Origin: Pelomonas caseinilytica
Lineage (GTDB): Bacteria; Pseudomonadota; Gammaproteobacteria; Burkholderiales; Burkholderiaceae_C
NCBI RefSeq assembly: GCF_021353235.1
Contig: NZ_JAJTWT010000008.1
Coordinates: 124,001 to 188,000, forward strand
DNA length: 64,000 bases
Direction: 5' to 3'
This document shows positions 18,956 to 26,783 of the stretch, piece by piece. Every line of letters starts with the position of its first letter. Position 1 is the first letter of the stretch. The notes under the pieces are model-generated. The model was not told the origin of the DNA. It worked only from the letters and a program-made list of their open reading frames with translations, and did no database searches. A program made the position numbers and the translations under genes.

Positions 18956-19723
<768 letters not shown>

Positions 19724-19724
19724 G

Positions 19725-20849
19725 TCAGGCCCCGAGCAGCTTGCCGGTCCGCACGGCCTCATGGCCCGCTACCTTGGCCACGCGCATGCCGGCATTGGCG
19801 AAGCGCAGGAAGTCCCGCGCGAAGAACAGGCCGTCGACGGGGCTCTTCAGCTCGCAGACCTCGGCCGTGATGGGGTCGATGACCTCGGCCAGCACGTCGC
19901 CGGCCTTCACCTCGGCGCCCACGTCCTTCAGGAAGGTCAGCACGCCGGGCCTGGGCGCGTAGATGGGCATGCTGCCGGCCAGCGGCCGGGCGTCGCCCTG
20001 GGCCTCGGGCAGGGCGGGCTTGTCCCCGGCGATCAGGCCGCGCCAGCGCAGGAAGTCGAGGATGCGCCGGGCATCGGCTGCGGCCAGTTCGTGGGTCACG
20101 TCGGTCGCTCCGCGCAGCTCCACCGTGACGGACAGGCAGGCCTGCGGGATGGGGAAACGGCCGGCGAAGTGGCGGTTCCACTTCCACCACACCTGCGAGC
20201 AGGCTTCGTCGAAGGGGTTGTCCCCCGAGTCCTGGGCCAGCAGCGTCAGGCGGGCGCCGAGGAAGCGGGCCAGCGGCTCGCAGTCGGGCCAGCAGGGCGT
20301 CTCGGTGTAGAGGTGCATGACGGCCTGGGCGTCGCAGTGCAGGTCGAGCACGATGTCGGCATCGCAGGACAGGCCCAGCAGCGTGCGGCGCTGGGACTGC
20401 AGCTCGGTGTCCACGTGCGAGGCCTCGACGGCGGCCTTCAGCGCGCGGCGCAGCACGGCCACGTTGGCGGCGGCGTCCTGCCCCAGCTGCGGCTCGACCG
20501 CCTGGGCCACGGCCTCGATCTGGTCGGGGTAGTGGCGGTTGAAGTTCTCGCCCGACATCAGCTCGAAGCGGCCGAGGTGGGCATGCAGCAGGAACTGCGA
20601 CAGGCCGATGGGGTTGGCCATGGGCACGAGGACGATCTCGCCCGTCACCTGCCCGGCCGCGTCCAGGGCGTCGAGCTGCCGGCGCAGATGGTGGGCGACC
20701 AGCATGCCGGGCAGCTCGTCGCCATGCAGCGAGGCCTGGATGTAGGCCTTGGGCCCGCCGGGGCGGCCGTAGTGCAGCGAGACGATCTCGCGCTGGGTGC
20801 CCGGCGCGGGGGAGAGCAAGGGATGTCGAACAGCTTGCATAGGGGGCAT
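19725..20849 (-). CDS. aotO: AotO-like succinylglutamate desuccinylase/aspartoacylase family protein
   Basis: A 374-residue zinc carboxypeptidase-fold protein. The metal motif H-x-x-E is in SLHGDELPGML, with the further ligand region VLDLHCDAQAVMHLY. The C-terminal 75 residues form a barrel-sandwich-like domain (PIYAPRPGVLTFLKDVGAEV) without a biotinyl/lipoyl lysine motif. The position between the second permease and the ATPase matches aotO in the Pseudomonas aotJQMOP operon, where the gene is not needed for transport. I infer a hydrolase acting on an N-acylated basic amino acid. Starts at 20849 or 20840 are possible; the first is 2 nt past the permease stop. Confidence 0.85.
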   Translation of the reverse strand: MPPMQAVRHPLLSPAPGTQREIVSLHYGRPGGPKAYIQASLHGDELPGMLVAHHLRRQLDALDAAGQVTGEIVLVPMANPIGLSQFLLHAHLGRFELMSGENFNRHYPDQIEAVAQAVEPQLGQDAAANVAVLRRALKAAVEASHVDTELQSQRRTLLGLSCDADIVLDLHCDAQAVMHLYTETPCWPDCEPLARFLGARLTLLAQDSGDNPFDEACSQVWWKWNRHFAGRFPIPQACLSVTVELRGATDVTHELAAADARRILDFLRWRGLIAGDKPALPEAQGDARPLAGSMPIYAPRPGVLTFLKDVGAEVKAGDVLAEVIDPITAEVCELKSPVDGLFFARDFLRFANAGMRVAKVAGHEAVRTGKLLGA

Positions 20850-20851
20850 CT

Positions 20852-21538
20852 CTAGCGGCTCATCATGGGTTTGAGCCAGCGGCCTTCGGCCCAGCGGAAC
20901 AGCCCGACGAGGCTGACCGTCAGCACGAAGTAGAAGGCGCCGGCCGTGATGAAGGCTTCGAAGGGGAGGTAGTACTTGGCGTTGACCTCGCGCGCGGCAC
21001 CGGTCACGTCCAGCAGGGTCACGACGCTGGCGAGCGAGGTGCCGTGCAGCATGAAGATGGCCTCGTTGCCGTAGGCCGGCAGGGCGCGGCGCAGGGCCGC
21101 CGGCAGCACGATGCGGCGCAGCATCAGGCCGCGGCTCATGCCGAGGGCCTTGGCCGCCTCGATCTCGCCGGCCGGCAGGGCGCGGATGCTGCCCGCGATG
21201 ATCTCGGTGGTGTAGGCGGCGGTGTTCAGCGAGAAGGTCAACCAGGCGCAGAACGAGGCCGACGACAGCCAGGGCCAGGCCCAGCTCTCGCGCACGGCTT
21301 CGAACTGCGCCAGGCCGTAGTAGCACAGGAAGAGCTGGACGAGCAGCGGCGTGCCGCGGAAGGCGTAGGTGTAGGCCCAGACCAGGCGCGATGCCCAGCC
21401 GCGCGAGACGGTGCGCACGACGGCCAGCGGCAGGGCCAGGGCCAGGCCGCACAGCAGGGACAGCAGCAACAGCTTGACCGTGACGCCCAGGCCGCTCACG
21501 TACAGCGGGAAGTTCTCGCCGATGGCTTCGAAATTCAC
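20852..21538 (-). CDS. aotM: Basic amino-acid ABC transporter, permease subunit 2
   Basis: A 228-residue inner-membrane permease of the HisM/AotM type with about five hydrophobic segments, e.g. VSGLGVTVKLLLLSLLCGLA at the N-terminus. The conserved cytoplasmic EAA loop is EIEAAKALGMSRGLMLRRIV, which contacts the ATPase. The start is GTG at 21538, overlapping the stop of the first permease as GTGA, so the two subunits are translationally coupled. An ATG-initiated extension would run through the preceding gene, so the GTG is preferred. Confidence 0.9.
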   Translation of the reverse strand: MNFEAIGENFPLYVSGLGVTVKLLLLSLLCGLALALPLAVVRTVSRGWASRLVWAYTYAFRGTPLLVQLFLCYYGLAQFEAVRESWAWPWLSSASFCAWLTFSLNTAAYTTEIIAGSIRALPAGEIEAAKALGMSRGLMLRRIVLPAALRRALPAYGNEAIFMLHGTSLASVVTLLDVTGAAREVNAKYYLPFEAFITAGAFYFVLTVSLVGLFRWAEGRWLKPMMSR

Positions 21539-22227
21539 AGGCGCCCCTCCTTCACGCCGATGGCCAGGTGCTTCTGCGCCCAGGCGAAGCCCAGTTCCGA
21601 CAGGCTGGTGAAGAGCAGGTAGATGAGGGCCACTGCCAGGTAGAAGCTGAAGGGTTCGCGCGTGGTGCCGGCGGCCTGCTGCCCCCGCGTCATCAGGTCG
21701 GACAGTCCGATGACCGACACGATGGCCGTGCTCTTGATCAGCACCAGCCAGTTGTTGGAGATGCCCGGCAGCGCATGGCGCAGCATCTGCGGCAGGGTGA
21801 TGCGCCACAGCGCCTGGCGGGCGCTCATGCCGAAGGCCAGGCCCGCCTCGCGCTGCCCCGGCGGCACGGCCAGGAAGGCGCCACGGAAGGCCTCGGTCAG
21901 GTAGGCGCCGAAGATGAAGCCGATGGTCAGTACGCCGGCCACGAAGGGGTCGATGTCGATGTAATCCTCGTGGCCCAGCATGGGCGCCACGGTGTTGACG
22001 GCCACCTGGCCGCCGTAGAAGACGAGCAGCATCAGCACCAGGTCGGGCACGCCGCGGATCAGCGTCGTGTAAACCGTGGCGACGGCCTGGGCCGTGCGCG
22101 AGCGCGAGAGCTTGGCCAGGGCGCCGGCCAGGCCGAGCAGCGCCGCCACGGCGAGGGACGACAGGGCCACGGCGAGGGTGACGCCGGCGCCCTCGACGAG
22201 GCTGGGAAGGAATCCGTGCAACAGCAT
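21535..22227 (-). CDS. aotQ: Basic amino-acid ABC transporter, permease subunit 1
   Basis: A 230-residue inner-membrane permease of the HisQ/AotQ type: periplasmic-facing start MLLHGFLPSLVEGAGVTLAV, about five membrane segments, and the EAA loop PPGQREAGLAFGMSARQALW. It forms the translocation pore with the 20852-21538 subunit. It starts 2 nt after the stop of the upstream binding-protein gene. Confidence 0.92.
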   Translation of the reverse strand: MLLHGFLPSLVEGAGVTLAVALSSLAVAALLGLAGALAKLSRSRTAQAVATVYTTLIRGVPDLVLMLLVFYGGQVAVNTVAPMLGHEDYIDIDPFVAGVLTIGFIFGAYLTEAFRGAFLAVPPGQREAGLAFGMSARQALWRITLPQMLRHALPGISNNWLVLIKSTAIVSVIGLSDLMTRGQQAAGTTREPFSFYLAVALIYLLFTSLSELGFAWAQKHLAIGVKEGRL

Positions 22228-22229
22228 GG

Positions 22230-23009
22230 TCAGCGGGGTGGGGTCACGAGGTCGAGGCTGAAGTAGCGGTCGTTCAAGGCCTTGAGGGCGCCGCTGGAGC
22301 GCAGGGCGGCCAGGGCTTCGTCCAGGCGCCTGCCGAGGGTGGGCGCATCGGCCTTGCGCAGGCCCACGCCGATGCCCTTGCCGTAGTAGCGGGTGTCGCG
22401 GCTGAAGTCGGGGCCGGCGAAGGCGAAGCCGCGGCCGTCAACCTGCTTGAGGAAGCCGAACTGGGCGATGACGGCGTCCACCAGGGTGGCGTCCAGCCGG
22501 CCGGCCTTGAGGTCGAGGAAGACCTGGTCCTGCGTGGCATAGCGCAGCACCTGGCTGCGCTTGAACGTCTCGGCAGCGAAGCGCTCGTGGATGGTGCCGC
22601 GCTCCACGCCGATGCGCCGCCCTTGCAGGCCGGCCGGCGTGGCCTCGAACCGGGCATCGCCGCGCACGACCAGGCGCACCGGCGAGTAGTAGTAGGGCGC
22701 CGTGAAGGCGATGACCTGCTCGCGCTCCGGCGTGATGGACATGGACGCCATGATGGCGTCGATCTTGCGGGCCTGCAGGGCCGGCACCAGGCCGTCGAAA
22801 TCCAGGATGGTCTGGCCGAGCTGCAGGCCCAACCGCGCGCACAACTGCTGGGCGAGGTCGACCTCGAAGCCCTTGAGCTGCCCGTCGCTGCCGATCTCGC
22901 TGAAGGGCGCATAGCCCACGGCGAAGCCCACGCGCAGGCGCGGCGGCGCTTCGGCGCAGGCCGCCGCGCTCCAGGCGAGGCCGGCGGCGAGGGCGGTGCG
23001 TCGTCGCAT
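22230..23009 (-). CDS. Basic amino-acid binding protein, second tandem copy
   Basis: A 259-residue exported solute-binding protein of family 3. Its signal peptide is MRRRTALAAGLAWSAAACA; the AAAC site only weakly resembles a lipobox. Mature-part motifs are FAVGYAPFSEIGSDGQLKGF, TPEREQVIAFTAPYYYSPVR and GVERGTIHERFAAE, as in the arginine/ornithine/lysine binding proteins. It is a paralogue of the gene directly upstream (same motif order and length) and overlaps that gene's stop by one base (TGATG). Two tandem binding proteins with one permease pair suggests widened substrate range. Confidence 0.9.
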   Translation of the reverse strand: MRRRTALAAGLAWSAAACAEAPPRLRVGFAVGYAPFSEIGSDGQLKGFEVDLAQQLCARLGLQLGQTILDFDGLVPALQARKIDAIMASMSITPEREQVIAFTAPYYYSPVRLVVRGDARFEATPAGLQGRRIGVERGTIHERFAAETFKRSQVLRYATQDQVFLDLKAGRLDATLVDAVIAQFGFLKQVDGRGFAFAGPDFSRDTRYYGKGIGVGLRKADAPTLGRRLDEALAALRSSGALKALNDRYFSLDLVTPPR

Positions 23010-23797
23010 CACTGCTTGGTGCGCGGCGCGATGTCGTAGTCGAAGTACTTGTCGGCCAGCTTCTTGAACGTGCCGTTGGCCTGCACGGCGTCGATGGCGG
23101 CGTTGAATTTCTTGCCCAGCGTGGCTTCGTCGGCCTTGCGCATGCCCACGCCGGTGCCGACGCCGAAGATCTTGTCGTCGAGGATGACGGGGCCTGAGAA
23201 GGCGAAGCCCTTGCCTTCGGGCTTCTTCAGGAAGCCGAAGTCGCCGGCCGGCGTGTCCATCAGCGTGGCGTCGATGCGGCCGCTCTTGAGGTCGAGGAAG
23301 ACCTGGTCCTGGCTGCCGTAGCGAACGATCTCGCTCTGGGTGAAGTTCTTGCTGGCGTAGGTCTCGTGGGTCGTGCCGCGCTGCACGCCGATCTTCTTGC
23401 CCTTCAGGCCGGCGGCCGTGGGCTCCAGCTTCACGCCCGCCTTGGCGATGAGGCGGGCCGGGGTGTTGTAGTAGGGCTTGGAGAAGGCGATGACCTTCTG
23501 GCGCTCCTCGGTGATGGCGACGCTGGCGAAGATGGCGTCCACCTTGCGCGACTGCAGGGCCGGGATGAGGCCGTCGAAGTCCTGCTGCACGAGGGTGCAC
23601 TGGGCTTTCATCTCGGCGCAGTAGGCCTGCACCAGCTCGATCTCGAAGCCCTTGAGCTTGCCGTCGGGGCCGATCTCGGAAAAGGGCGGGTAGGCGCCTT
23701 CGACACCGATGCGGATCTTTTTCCAGTCGGGGGCCTGGGCATGGGCCAAGGAGGCGGTGGCCAGCAGGGCCAGGGCGAGCAGCGAGCGTTTGTTCAT
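23009..23797 (-). CDS. aotJ: Basic amino-acid (arginine/ornithine-type) binding protein
   Basis: A 262-residue periplasmic family 3 solute-binding protein with a signal peptide (MNKRSLLALALLATASLAHA). Ligand-lobe motifs are GVEGAYPPFSEIGPDGKLKG, ITEERQKVIAFSKPYYNTPA and GVQRGTTHETYASKNF. A cysteine pair (YCAEMKAQC) matches the conserved disulfide of LAO/His-binding proteins. It is the first gene of the J-J'-Q-M-O-P cluster, preceded by GAGGT, and lies 26 nt from the upstream alpha/beta hydrolase gene. Confidence 0.92.
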   Translation of the reverse strand: MNKRSLLALALLATASLAHAQAPDWKKIRIGVEGAYPPFSEIGPDGKLKGFEIELVQAYCAEMKAQCTLVQQDFDGLIPALQSRKVDAIFASVAITEERQKVIAFSKPYYNTPARLIAKAGVKLEPTAAGLKGKKIGVQRGTTHETYASKNFTQSEIVRYGSQDQVFLDLKSGRIDATLMDTPAGDFGFLKKPEGKGFAFSGPVILDDKIFGVGTGVGMRKADEATLGKKFNAAIDAVQANGTFKKLADKYFDYDIAPRTKQ

Positions 23798-23823
23798 GTC
23801 GGACCTCTTGGGTGGGACGGTGT

Positions 23824-24777
23824 TCAGCGGGCGACCTCGGGTAGCCAGTCGCGCAAGGCCGCAAGGGTAGCAGCCGGGTCTTCCTCCTGAGGCACATGGC
23901 CCAGCTTCGGGAAAACCACCAGGCGGCTGCCCGGGATGGCCTGGTGGAAGGCTTCGCCCCAGGGCGGGGGGATGAGGCGGTCGCGGCCGCCCCAGAGGAT
24001 GAGGGTGGGCACCTTGATCTCGGGCAGGCGCTCGACGGGGCCGGGGGCGAGCTGGTCCATGCGCTGCATCAGCGCCACGCGGTTGCCCTCTCGCAGCGTC
24101 AGCTCGTAGTAACGGTCCACCAGCGCGGTATTGACACGGGACGGGTCGCCGTAGACGTTGAGCACGCTGTCCTCGATGGCGCGGCGCGGCAGCACCCAGC
24201 GCATCAGCTCGCGCACGCCGTGCATGCGGGCGACGCGAAAGCCCAGGGGCAGGGATTCGGGCACGAAGTCGTAGCCCCCGGCGTCCACCAGCACCAGGCC
24301 GGCCACGCGGCCCGGGTCGGCCAGGGCCAGCTGCCAGGCGATCTCGCCACCCAGCGAGTTGCCGGCCACGATGGCGCGGCCCACGCCCAGCCGCGACAGC
24401 AGCTGCCGCACGAAGGCGACGTAACGGGCGTCGCGGTAGTCGCCCTCGGGGTTCGGTCCCGTCAGGCCGAAGCCGGGCAGGTCGAAGCTGATGACGCGGC
24501 GCGTGGCGCTCAGGTCGGCGGCCCAGCCCTCCCAGGTGTGCAGGCTGGCGCTGGTGCCGTGGATGAGGACGAGGGGCAGCGGGTCGCTGCTCGGGCCCTG
24601 GTCGCGGTAGTGGACGAGTTGGCCGTCCAGCTCGAGGAAGTCCGACGGCGGCGGCGCCCAGCGCGGCACCAGGCTTTCCAGGGAGCGGTCCGGCGCCTTG
24701 CTGACGGCGAACCCCAGCGCCGCCAGCATCAGCAGGATGCCGAGCGCCTTGAGGGCCCAGTCGCCGAGGTGTTTCAT
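23824..24777 (-). CDS. Membrane-anchored alpha/beta hydrolase
   Basis: A 317-residue protein with an N-terminal membrane anchor (LKALGILLMLAALGFAVS) and an alpha/beta-hydrolase domain. The oxyanion-hole motif is LVLIHGTSASLHTWEGWA, the nucleophile elbow GNSLGGEIAW, the acid GGRDRLIPPPW and the catalytic His LGHVPQEEDP. Substrate is unknown; the family includes esterases and haloalkane-dehalogenase-like enzymes. It may be co-transcribed with the downstream aot genes. A large inverted repeat lies just upstream. Confidence 0.85.
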   Translation of the reverse strand: MKHLGDWALKALGILLMLAALGFAVSKAPDRSLESLVPRWAPPPSDFLELDGQLVHYRDQGPSSDPLPLVLIHGTSASLHTWEGWAADLSATRRVISFDLPGFGLTGPNPEGDYRDARYVAFVRQLLSRLGVGRAIVAGNSLGGEIAWQLALADPGRVAGLVLVDAGGYDFVPESLPLGFRVARMHGVRELMRWVLPRRAIEDSVLNVYGDPSRVNTALVDRYYELTLREGNRVALMQRMDQLAPGPVERLPEIKVPTLILWGGRDRLIPPPWGEAFHQAIPGSRLVVFPKLGHVPQEEDPAATLAALRDWLPEVAR

Positions 24778-24820
24778 CTTGGTTGCGCCAGCCCGCAATC
24801 GCGGCAGGCGCGATGAAATG

Positions 24821-24894
24821 CAACCACAGAGGCACGGAGACACAGAGAAAGGTCGTCTCCGTGTTGACTCTGTGCCTCTGTGCCTCTGTGGTTG
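24821..24894. repeat. 27-bp near-perfect inverted repeat (CCACAGAGGCAC type)
   Basis: Arms at 24821-24847 (CAACCACAGAGGCACGGAGA...) and 24868-24894 are complementary at 25 of 27 positions, with a 20-nt loop. Each arm is built of short CACAGAG/GGCAC-like units and is AT-richer than its surroundings. It lies between the trhO stop side and the hydrolase start (both minus strand). The sequence resembles a widely dispersed intergenic repeat motif found in diverse bacteria; in RNA it would form a very stable hairpin. Confidence 0.8.
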
Positions 24895-24919
24895 CCTTTG
24901 GATTCCACGTTGGGGGACT

Positions 24920-25660
24920 TCACTTCCGGGGCGACAGGTCGGGAGCGAGCGCCTCGCGCTCGTCGAAGACGAAGCAGCCACCGTGGTAGTGCGGGCCGCC
25001 GGTCTCCTCGAAGTACTTGAGGATGCCGCCGTCGAGCTGCCATGCGTGCAGGCCCTGTTCGGCCAGCACCATGGCGGCCTTCTCGCAGCGGATGCCGCCG
25101 GTGCAATAGCTCACCACGGTCTTGCCGGCCAGTTCGTCGCGGTGGGCGGCCAGGGCGGCGGGGAAGTCGCTGAACTTGTGGAGCCGCCAGTCGATGGCGC
25201 CGTCGAAGGCGCCGTGGTCGACCTCGAAGCCGTTGCGGGTGTCCAGCATGACGACCTGGCGCCCCTCGTCGTCGTGGCCCTGGCCCAGCCAGCGGGCCAG
25301 CGTCGCTGGAGCCAGCGCCGCGGCGCGGGGCGCGCGGTCGGGCCGCACCGTGGGCTGGTTCATGCGGATGATCTCGGCCTTGACCTTGACCTTCAGGCGC
25401 TGGAAGGGTTGGGTCTCGCTCCAGCTTTCCTTGGGCGTGAGGGCGGCGAAGCGCCCGTCGGCGCGGAGTTCGTCCACCCAGGCGCGCACGGCGTCAGCGG
25501 GGCCGGCCAGGAAGAGGTTGATGCCTTCCTCGGCGATCAGCACCGTGCCCTTGAGACCGAGCGATGCGGCGCGGGCGTGCAGCCGCTCGCGCAGGGCCGC
25601 GGTGTCGTCCAGCGAGACGAAGAGGTAGCAGGAGATGTTGAGGATGGGGCCGGAATGCAT
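24920..25660 (-). CDS. trhO: tRNA uridine(34) hydroxylase (rhodanese-domain YceA family)
   Basis: A 246-residue cytoplasmic protein that hydroxylates U34 of certain tRNAs, using prephenate-derived or oxygen-dependent chemistry according to work on the family. The N-terminal acylphosphatase-like domain contains GLKGTVLIAEEGINLFLAG. A linker (EIIRMNQPTVRPD) precedes the rhodanese domain, with LDTRNGFEVDHGAFDGAI and the catalytic cysteine in SYCTGGIRCEKAAMVL. A cluster of His and Cys near the C-terminus (GGPHYHGGCFVFDER) is typical. The ATG at 25660 gives MHSGPILNISCYLF. Confidence 0.93.
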   Translation of the reverse strand: MHSGPILNISCYLFVSLDDTAALRERLHARAASLGLKGTVLIAEEGINLFLAGPADAVRAWVDELRADGRFAALTPKESWSETQPFQRLKVKVKAEIIRMNQPTVRPDRAPRAAALAPATLARWLGQGHDDEGRQVVMLDTRNGFEVDHGAFDGAIDWRLHKFSDFPAALAAHRDELAGKTVVSYCTGGIRCEKAAMVLAEQGLHAWQLDGGILKYFEETGGPHYHGGCFVFDEREALAPDLSPRK

Positions 25661-25685
25661 GAGGCGGCGGATTATCGCGGCGCCC

Positions 25686-26783
25686 TCAATCGGCCCACCG
25701 CGACGCGATCGCTTGCACCTCGTCCAGGCAGGCGTCGAGGGCCTCGACCACGCGGGGGTCGAAATGGCTGCCGCTGCCGCGGCGGATGAAATCCAGTGCC
25801 TCGTCGTGGCTCATGGCCTGCTTGTAGGGCCGCACGCTGATCAGGGCGTCGTAGACGTCGGCCACCGCCATGAGCCGGGCGGACAGCGGGATGTCCGGCC
25901 CCGCCAGGCCGTCGGGGTAGCCGCTCCCATCCCAGCGTTCGTGGTGATGGCGGGCGATCTGCTTGCCGAAGGTCAGCATCAGGCCGGCATCGTCGCCCAG
26001 GCGGTCGATGGCGCGCTGCAGCAGGTCGGCGCCCTGTTCGGCATGGGTCTTCATCACCTGCCATTCGTCGGGCGACAGCTTGCCCGGCTTGAGCAGGATG
26101 CCGTCCGGAATGGCCACCTTGCCGATGTCGTGCAGGGGCGCGGCCTTGGCGAGCTCGTCGATGGTGGCCTCGGTCAGGTCGGCCGGGCCGTCGGGCTGGG
26201 CGGCGATCCAGCGCGCCAGCGTGCGCACGTACTCCTGGGTGCGCTGGATGTGGTAGCCGGTGTCGGCGTCGCGGAATTCGGCCAGCCCGACCATGACGAA
26301 GAGGGTGGTGTCGCGCAGCCGCTCGACCTCGCGGCGGCGTGCGTCGAGCTCGCCGCTGAGCTGGGCGTTGTGGCGCCGCAGCTGATCCTCGGCCTGCTTG
26401 AGCTGAAGGTGGGTGCGCACGCGCGCCAGCACGGTGGCGGGGTTGAAGGGCTTGTGGATGAAGTCGGCGCCGCCGGCCTCGAAGCCGGCGCTCTCGTCCT
26501 CGGGGCGGGTCAGCGCGGTCAGGAAGATGACGGGCACGCGGCGCGTGGCGGGGTCGGCCTTGAGGCGGCGGCAGATCTCGTAGCCGTCCAGCTCCGGCAT
26601 CATGACGTCGAGGACGATGAGGTCGGGCGGCTGGCGGCGGCAGATCTCCAGCGCCTTGGCGCCGCTGACGGCCAGCTGCACCCGGTAGTCGGGCTTGAGC
26701 ACCTGGGCCAGCAGGGTGAGGTTGGCCGGCGTGTCGTCGACGACGAGCACGGTGGCCTGGGGCGCGAAGTTCTCAGCCATCAT
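25686..26783 (-). CDS. Response regulator with HD-GYP c-di-GMP phosphodiesterase output
   Basis: A 365-residue RpfG-type protein. The receiver domain (about 10-130) has the acidic pair in VLVVDDTPAN, the phospho-acceptor in LIVLDVMMPELDG and the lysine in FIHKPFNP. A coiled-coil linker (LRRHNAQLSGELDARRREVE) leads to a complete HD-GYP domain with HDIGKVAIPDGILLKPGKL, ARHHHERWDGSGYPDGL and DVYDALISVRPYK. All key metal and GYP residues are present, so c-di-GMP hydrolysis is expected. Its start overlaps the 3' end of the adjacent hybrid kinase by 11 nt, so that kinase is the likely phosphodonor. Confidence 0.93.
   Translation of the reverse strand: MMAENFAPQATVLVVDDTPANLTLLAQVLKPDYRVQLAVSGAKALEICRRQPPDLIVLDVMMPELDGYEICRRLKADPATRRVPVIFLTALTRPEDESAGFEAGGADFIHKPFNPATVLARVRTHLQLKQAEDQLRRHNAQLSGELDARRREVERLRDTTLFVMVGLAEFRDADTGYHIQRTQEYVRTLARWIAAQPDGPADLTEATIDELAKAAPLHDIGKVAIPDGILLKPGKLSPDEWQVMKTHAEQGADLLQRAIDRLGDDAGLMLTFGKQIARHHHERWDGSGYPDGLAGPDIPLSARLMAVADVYDALISVRPYKQAMSHDEALDFIRRGSGSHFDPRVVEALDACLDEVQAIASRWAD

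Noticed and set aside
24821-24894. CRISPR-like repeat pair
   Set aside because: There are only two arms, in inverted orientation with a 20-nt loop; no direct repeats with spacers and no cas genes.
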